Positions 62,423-64,000 of a stretch of 64,000 bases of DNA are shown here, one piece after another. The notes below the pieces were generated by a model, which saw only the letters and a program-made list of their open reading frames with translations, had not been told where the DNA came from and ran no database searches. This DNA comes from Brachybacterium equifaecis (lineage in GTDB: Bacteria > Actinomycetota > Actinomycetes > Actinomycetales > Dermabacteraceae): NCBI RefSeq assembly GCF_023509525.1, contig NZ_JAKNCJ010000001.1:744001-808000 (forward strand). Reading direction: 5' to 3'. Position 1 is the first letter of the stretch; each line of letters opens with the position of its first letter. Both the position numbers and the translations under genes were made by a program.

Positions 62423-64000
62423 TCAGCCGGTGTTCTTGAGGCCGGCTGCGACGCCGTTGATCGTGGTCAGGAGCGCGCGCTGGAGGTTCACGCTCGGCTG
62501 CTCGCCGCTCGCGGTGACCGCGCGGAAGCGCTGCAGCATCGCGACCTGCATGTACGAGATCGGGTCGAGGTACCGGTCGCGCACGGCGAGGGTGCGCTTG
62601 AGGATCGGCTGGCCGTCGAGGAGGTCCAGCACGCCCGTGAGGCGCTCCACCTCGGCGACGGACAGCTCGTACTCGGCCTTGATGACGTCGAACAGGTGCC
62701 ACAGGTGCTCCGGCACGAGCGAGTGCACGTAGTGAGCGGCGATGTCCATGTCGGTCTTCGCGAGCGTCATCTCGACGTTGCTGATGACCGTGCGGAAGAA
62801 GTGCCAGTTCTGCAGCATCTCGTGCAGGTCGTCCTCGAGGCCGGCCTCGCGGGCGGCCTTCAGGCCGGAGCCCACGCCGAACCAGCCCGGCACGATCTGG
62901 CGGGACTGGGTCCAGCCGAACACCCACGGGATGGCGCGCAGTCCGTCCAGTCCCTTCTCCGAGGTGGTGCGCTTCGCCGGGCGCGAGCCGATGTTCAGGT
63001 CGCCGAGCTGCTCGACCGGGGTCGAGGTCACGAAGTACTCGGGCAGATCGGGATCGTCGGCGAGCGTCCGGTAGCGCGAGAATGCGGCGTCCGAGACGGT
63101 CCCCATCACGTCGCCGAAGCGCTCGAGCTGCTCCGGAGTGACGCGGGGACCGGTGTGCAGGGCGGTCGCCTCGAGCACCGCGGCGAGGGTGAGATCGAGG
63201 TTCTCCCGGGCGAGCACGGGGAGCGTGTACTTGTCAGAGATGACCTCGCCCTGCTCGGTGAACTTGATCGCGCCCTCGAGCACGCCGTAGGGCTGCGCGA
63301 GGATCGCGTCGTACGTCGGGCCTCCACCGCGGCCGACCGACCCGCCGCGGCCGTGGAACAGGTTCAGCCGCACGCCGTGTCGGGCGGCCACGTCGCGCAG
63401 TCGGCGCTGCGCCTGGTGGATCTCCCACTGCGAGGTGATCACGCCGGACTCCTTGTTGGAGTCGGAGTAGCCCAGCATGATCTCCTGCCGGTCGCCGCGC
63501 AGGCGCACGATCTCGCGGTAGGCGGGGTCCGACAGGAGCCCATCGAGGATCTCGCCGGCGGCGCGCAGCTCCCCGACCTCTTCGAGCAGGGGCGCGAAGT
63601 CGAGGTCGGCGCGCTTCTCGCTGCCGGCCAGGTCGATGATCCCGGCCTCGCGGGCGAGCAGCGCGACGGCGAGGATGTCGTCGACCCCGTGGGTCATCGA
63701 GACGATGTACGTGGAGATGACGTCGGTGCCGTAGCGCTTGTGCGCGCGGCGGATCTCGGTGAACACCGAGTACGTGGTGCGGGTGCCCTCGTCCAGCAGC
63801 GACTCGTCCTCCGCGAGGGAGGCGCCGAACATCGGCCGACGGCTCGCGAGCTCGCGCGCCAGGACGGGCGTGCGCTCCTCCCGGCTGAGCTCCGCGTACG
63901 GGCGATCGAGCTCCCCGAGCCGGTCGAACAGGCGCGCGAGGACCTCGTGGTGCTTCTCGGAATGCTCGCGCACATCGAGCGTCGCGAGCGAGAAGCGGAT
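62423..64000 (-). CDS. ppc: Phosphoenolpyruvate carboxylase, C-terminal part (runs off the right edge)
   Basis: Ppc carboxylates phosphoenolpyruvate to oxaloacetate to refill the TCA cycle. The visible 525 residues begin [17 protein letters not shown], with the catalytic His region, and continue with [13 protein letters not shown] and [14 protein letters not shown], the two signature motifs. They end in the usual [16 protein letters not shown]. About 400 N-terminal residues are beyond the window. The frame is intact. It converges on the nuclease-like gene across a repeat-bearing gap. Confidence 0.97.
   Translation of the reverse strand: MRFSLATLDVREHSEKHHEVLARLFDRLGELDRPYAELSREERTPVLARELASRRPMFGASLAEDESLLDEGTRTTYSVFTEIRRAHKRYGTDVISTYIVSMTHGVDDILAVALLAREAGIIDLAGSEKRADLDFAPLLEEVGELRAAGEILDGLLSDPAYREIVRLRGDRQEIMLGYSDSNKESGVITSQWEIHQAQRRLRDVAARHGVRLNLFHGRGGSVGRGGGPTYDAILAQPYGVLEGAIKFTEQGEVISDKYTLPVLARENLDLTLAAVLEATALHTGPRVTPEQLERFGDVMGTVSDAAFSRYRTLADDPDLPEYFVTSTPVEQLGDLNIGSRPAKRTTSEKGLDGLRAIPWVFGWTQSRQIVPGWFGVGSGLKAAREAGLEDDLHEMLQNWHFFRTVISNVEMTLAKTDMDIAAHYVHSLVPEHLWHLFDVIKAEYELSVAEVERLTGVLDLLDGQPILKRTLAVRDRYLDPISYMQVAMLQRFRAVTASGEQPSVNLQRALLTTINGVAAGLKNTG

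Overview
The window is about 70% GC, densely coded and full of 4-nt ATGA/GTGA gene overlaps. It carries actinobacterial hallmarks: a PknA/PknB-PASTA, RodA, PBP, PstP and FHA cluster with CrgA, the coproporphyrin-dependent haem pathway with HemQ, and many TANNNT boxes placed 6-8 nt before a start codon. It is a chromosomal piece of a high-GC Gram-positive bacterium. A Dermabacteraceae/Brachybacterium-like host is my guess from memory, not something proved here.

Region 1 (1-9.2 kb): a type I Wadjet (JetABCD) anti-plasmid locus that is broken up. jetA (7606-6080), jetB (5636-4944) and jetC (1120 to beyond the left edge) all lie on the minus strand in the usual order. An alkyltransferase-like (ATL) gene sits between jetA and jetB. 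Four genes sit between jetB and jetC: a Tat-exported protein, a zinc alcohol dehydrogenase, a lipoprotein and a PKD-domain protein, the last partly of lower GC. jetD would lie left of the window. Two small membrane-protein genes follow on the plus strand and end at a strong bidirectional terminator.

Region 2 (9.3-24.4 kb): tgt, then a surface-glycan block. It holds an OafA-type acyltransferase with SGNH domain, three family-2 glycosyltransferases, an NAD-dependent epimerase, a YfhO-like and a DUF2142-like multispanning protein, a Wzx-like flippase and a DUF2304 protein. An M18 aminopeptidase lies within it.

Region 3 (24.6-35.5 kb): hemA plus a small gene on the minus strand, divergent from hemE-hemY-hemQ-hemH-hemC-hemD-hemB-hemL. 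Together these encode haem synthesis from glutamyl-tRNA through coproporphyrin, apart from HemN/other accessory steps.

Region 4 (35.6-40.6 kb): a WD40-like lipoprotein, then a minus-strand group of beta-lactamase-like hydrolase, DUF3817 protein, UDP-sulfoquinovose synthase (SqdB) and an SqdX-like glycosyltransferase. This implies sulfolipid (SQDG) synthesis.

Region 5 (40.7-51.8 kb): fhaA-fhaB-pstP-rodA-pbpA-pknA-pknB-pabA/trpG-crgA, an SGNH hydrolase and tRNA-Arg(ACG) with its promoter and terminator.

Region 6 (51.9-60.5 kb): a small membrane protein, a Tat-exported esterase, a GNAT acetyltransferase and an unknown gene. Then comes a probable ether-lipid set: alkyl-DHAP synthase, PlsC-type acyltransferase and SDR in one minus-strand operon, divergent from a fatty acyl reductase fused to a HAD phosphatase.

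Region 7 (60.5-64 kb): a DUF559-like nuclease-fold gene flanked on both sides by four copies of a palindromic GTACCTTTC...GAAAGGTAC repeat, then the 3' part of ppc running off the right edge.
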